Assembly: GCA_003521815.1 (NCBI GenBank)
Contig: DPHE01000012.1
Coordinates: 1-15,376 of the forward strand
From: Colwellia sp.
Lineage (GTDB): Bacteria; Pseudomonadota; Gammaproteobacteria; Enterobacterales; Alteromonadaceae
Direction: 5' to 3'
Length of the DNA stretch: 15,376 nucleotides
Below the pieces are notes generated by a model that did not search any database, was not told the DNA's origin, and worked only from the letters and a program-made list of their open reading frames with translations. A program made the translations under genes and the position numbers. Positions 15,238-15,376 of this stretch are shown piece after piece (the stretch's first letter is position 1; each line of letters begins with the position of its first letter).

Positions 15238-15376
15238 TATACCCGTTCCACTTGAATATGCATGATTCAGCTGGAATTAGAAACGCCTTTAGGCAAGGCA
15301 TTGATTGAAACGAATAGTTATTCTATTGTCAAAATCAATAACGTAGCCTAAAGCGTTTCTAAACCAGCCCTATGGG
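15238..15376. repeat. Inverted-repeat element (MITE- or REP-like), copy B, running into the window edge
   Basis: A long imperfect inverted repeat: left arm 15277-15306 (starts TTAGAAACGC, ends TTGATT) and right arm 15333-15362 (starts AATCAA, ends CGTTTCTAA). The 26-base loop holds a smaller hairpin, GAATAGTTATTC (15312-15323). Outside the arms, CAGCTGG (left) faces CCAGCC (right), and the left end begins TATACCC while the window stops at ATGGG, the start of a matching complement. There is no coding sequence of note. It shares a 32-bp arm with copy A near 9028-9059. It lies directly upstream of ycgL. Confidence 0.75.

Overview
The window is an ordinary-looking chromosomal stretch from an AT-rich marine gammaproteobacterium. 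Gene content (leucine/isovalerate catabolism, PntAB, YcgL/YcgN proteins), protein sequence style and AT-rich intergenic DNA suggest Alteromonadales, probably Colwelliaceae (Colwellia or Thalassotalea). That placement is inference; no rRNA or other marker is present. I see no tRNA, rRNA, CRISPR array, transposase, phage gene or recognisable defence or secretion system.

Layout. (1) 1-3124, + strand: the end of a liu (leucine/isovalerate) operon, with the biotin-carrying subunit of methylcrotonyl-CoA carboxylase (liuD) and HMG-CoA lyase (liuE) two bases apart, closed by a strong hairpin terminator. (2) 3308-4483, +: a patatin-like phospholipase, convergent with (3) 4502-6469, -: a KefB/KefC-type cation:proton antiporter with cytosolic RCK domains and a GTG start. 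(4) 6840-8860, -: an RhlE-like DEAD-box RNA helicase whose TAG stop overlaps the GTG start of an unrecognised 240-residue protein with two CxxC pairs. (5) 9182-12132, -: pntA-pntB, the proton-translocating NAD(P) transhydrogenase, with a 15-bp-stem terminator. (6) 12404-15208, -: a tightly spaced run of ycgL, a secreted MltB-type lytic transglycosylase, ycgN and an EamA-family (DMT) transporter.

How the genes fit together. LiuD and LiuE perform successive parts of leucine breakdown to acetyl-CoA and acetoacetate; the carboxyltransferase subunit and hydratase should lie left of the window. PntAB supplies NADPH using the proton gradient. The rest is housekeeping: RNA remodelling, cation/proton exchange, cell-wall turnover and lipid hydrolysis.

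The least ordinary content is non-coding. Two related imperfect inverted-repeat elements (about 8908-9059 and 15238 to the right edge) share a TATACCC-type end and a 32-bp arm with 26 identities. Each lies just upstream of a minus-strand gene (rhlE-like and ycgL) with the TATACCC end facing it, and in the rhlE case that end appears to supply the -35 box. The uncharacterised CxxC protein coupled to the helicase is the best protein-level unknown. Nothing here convincingly makes an undescribed multi-gene system.
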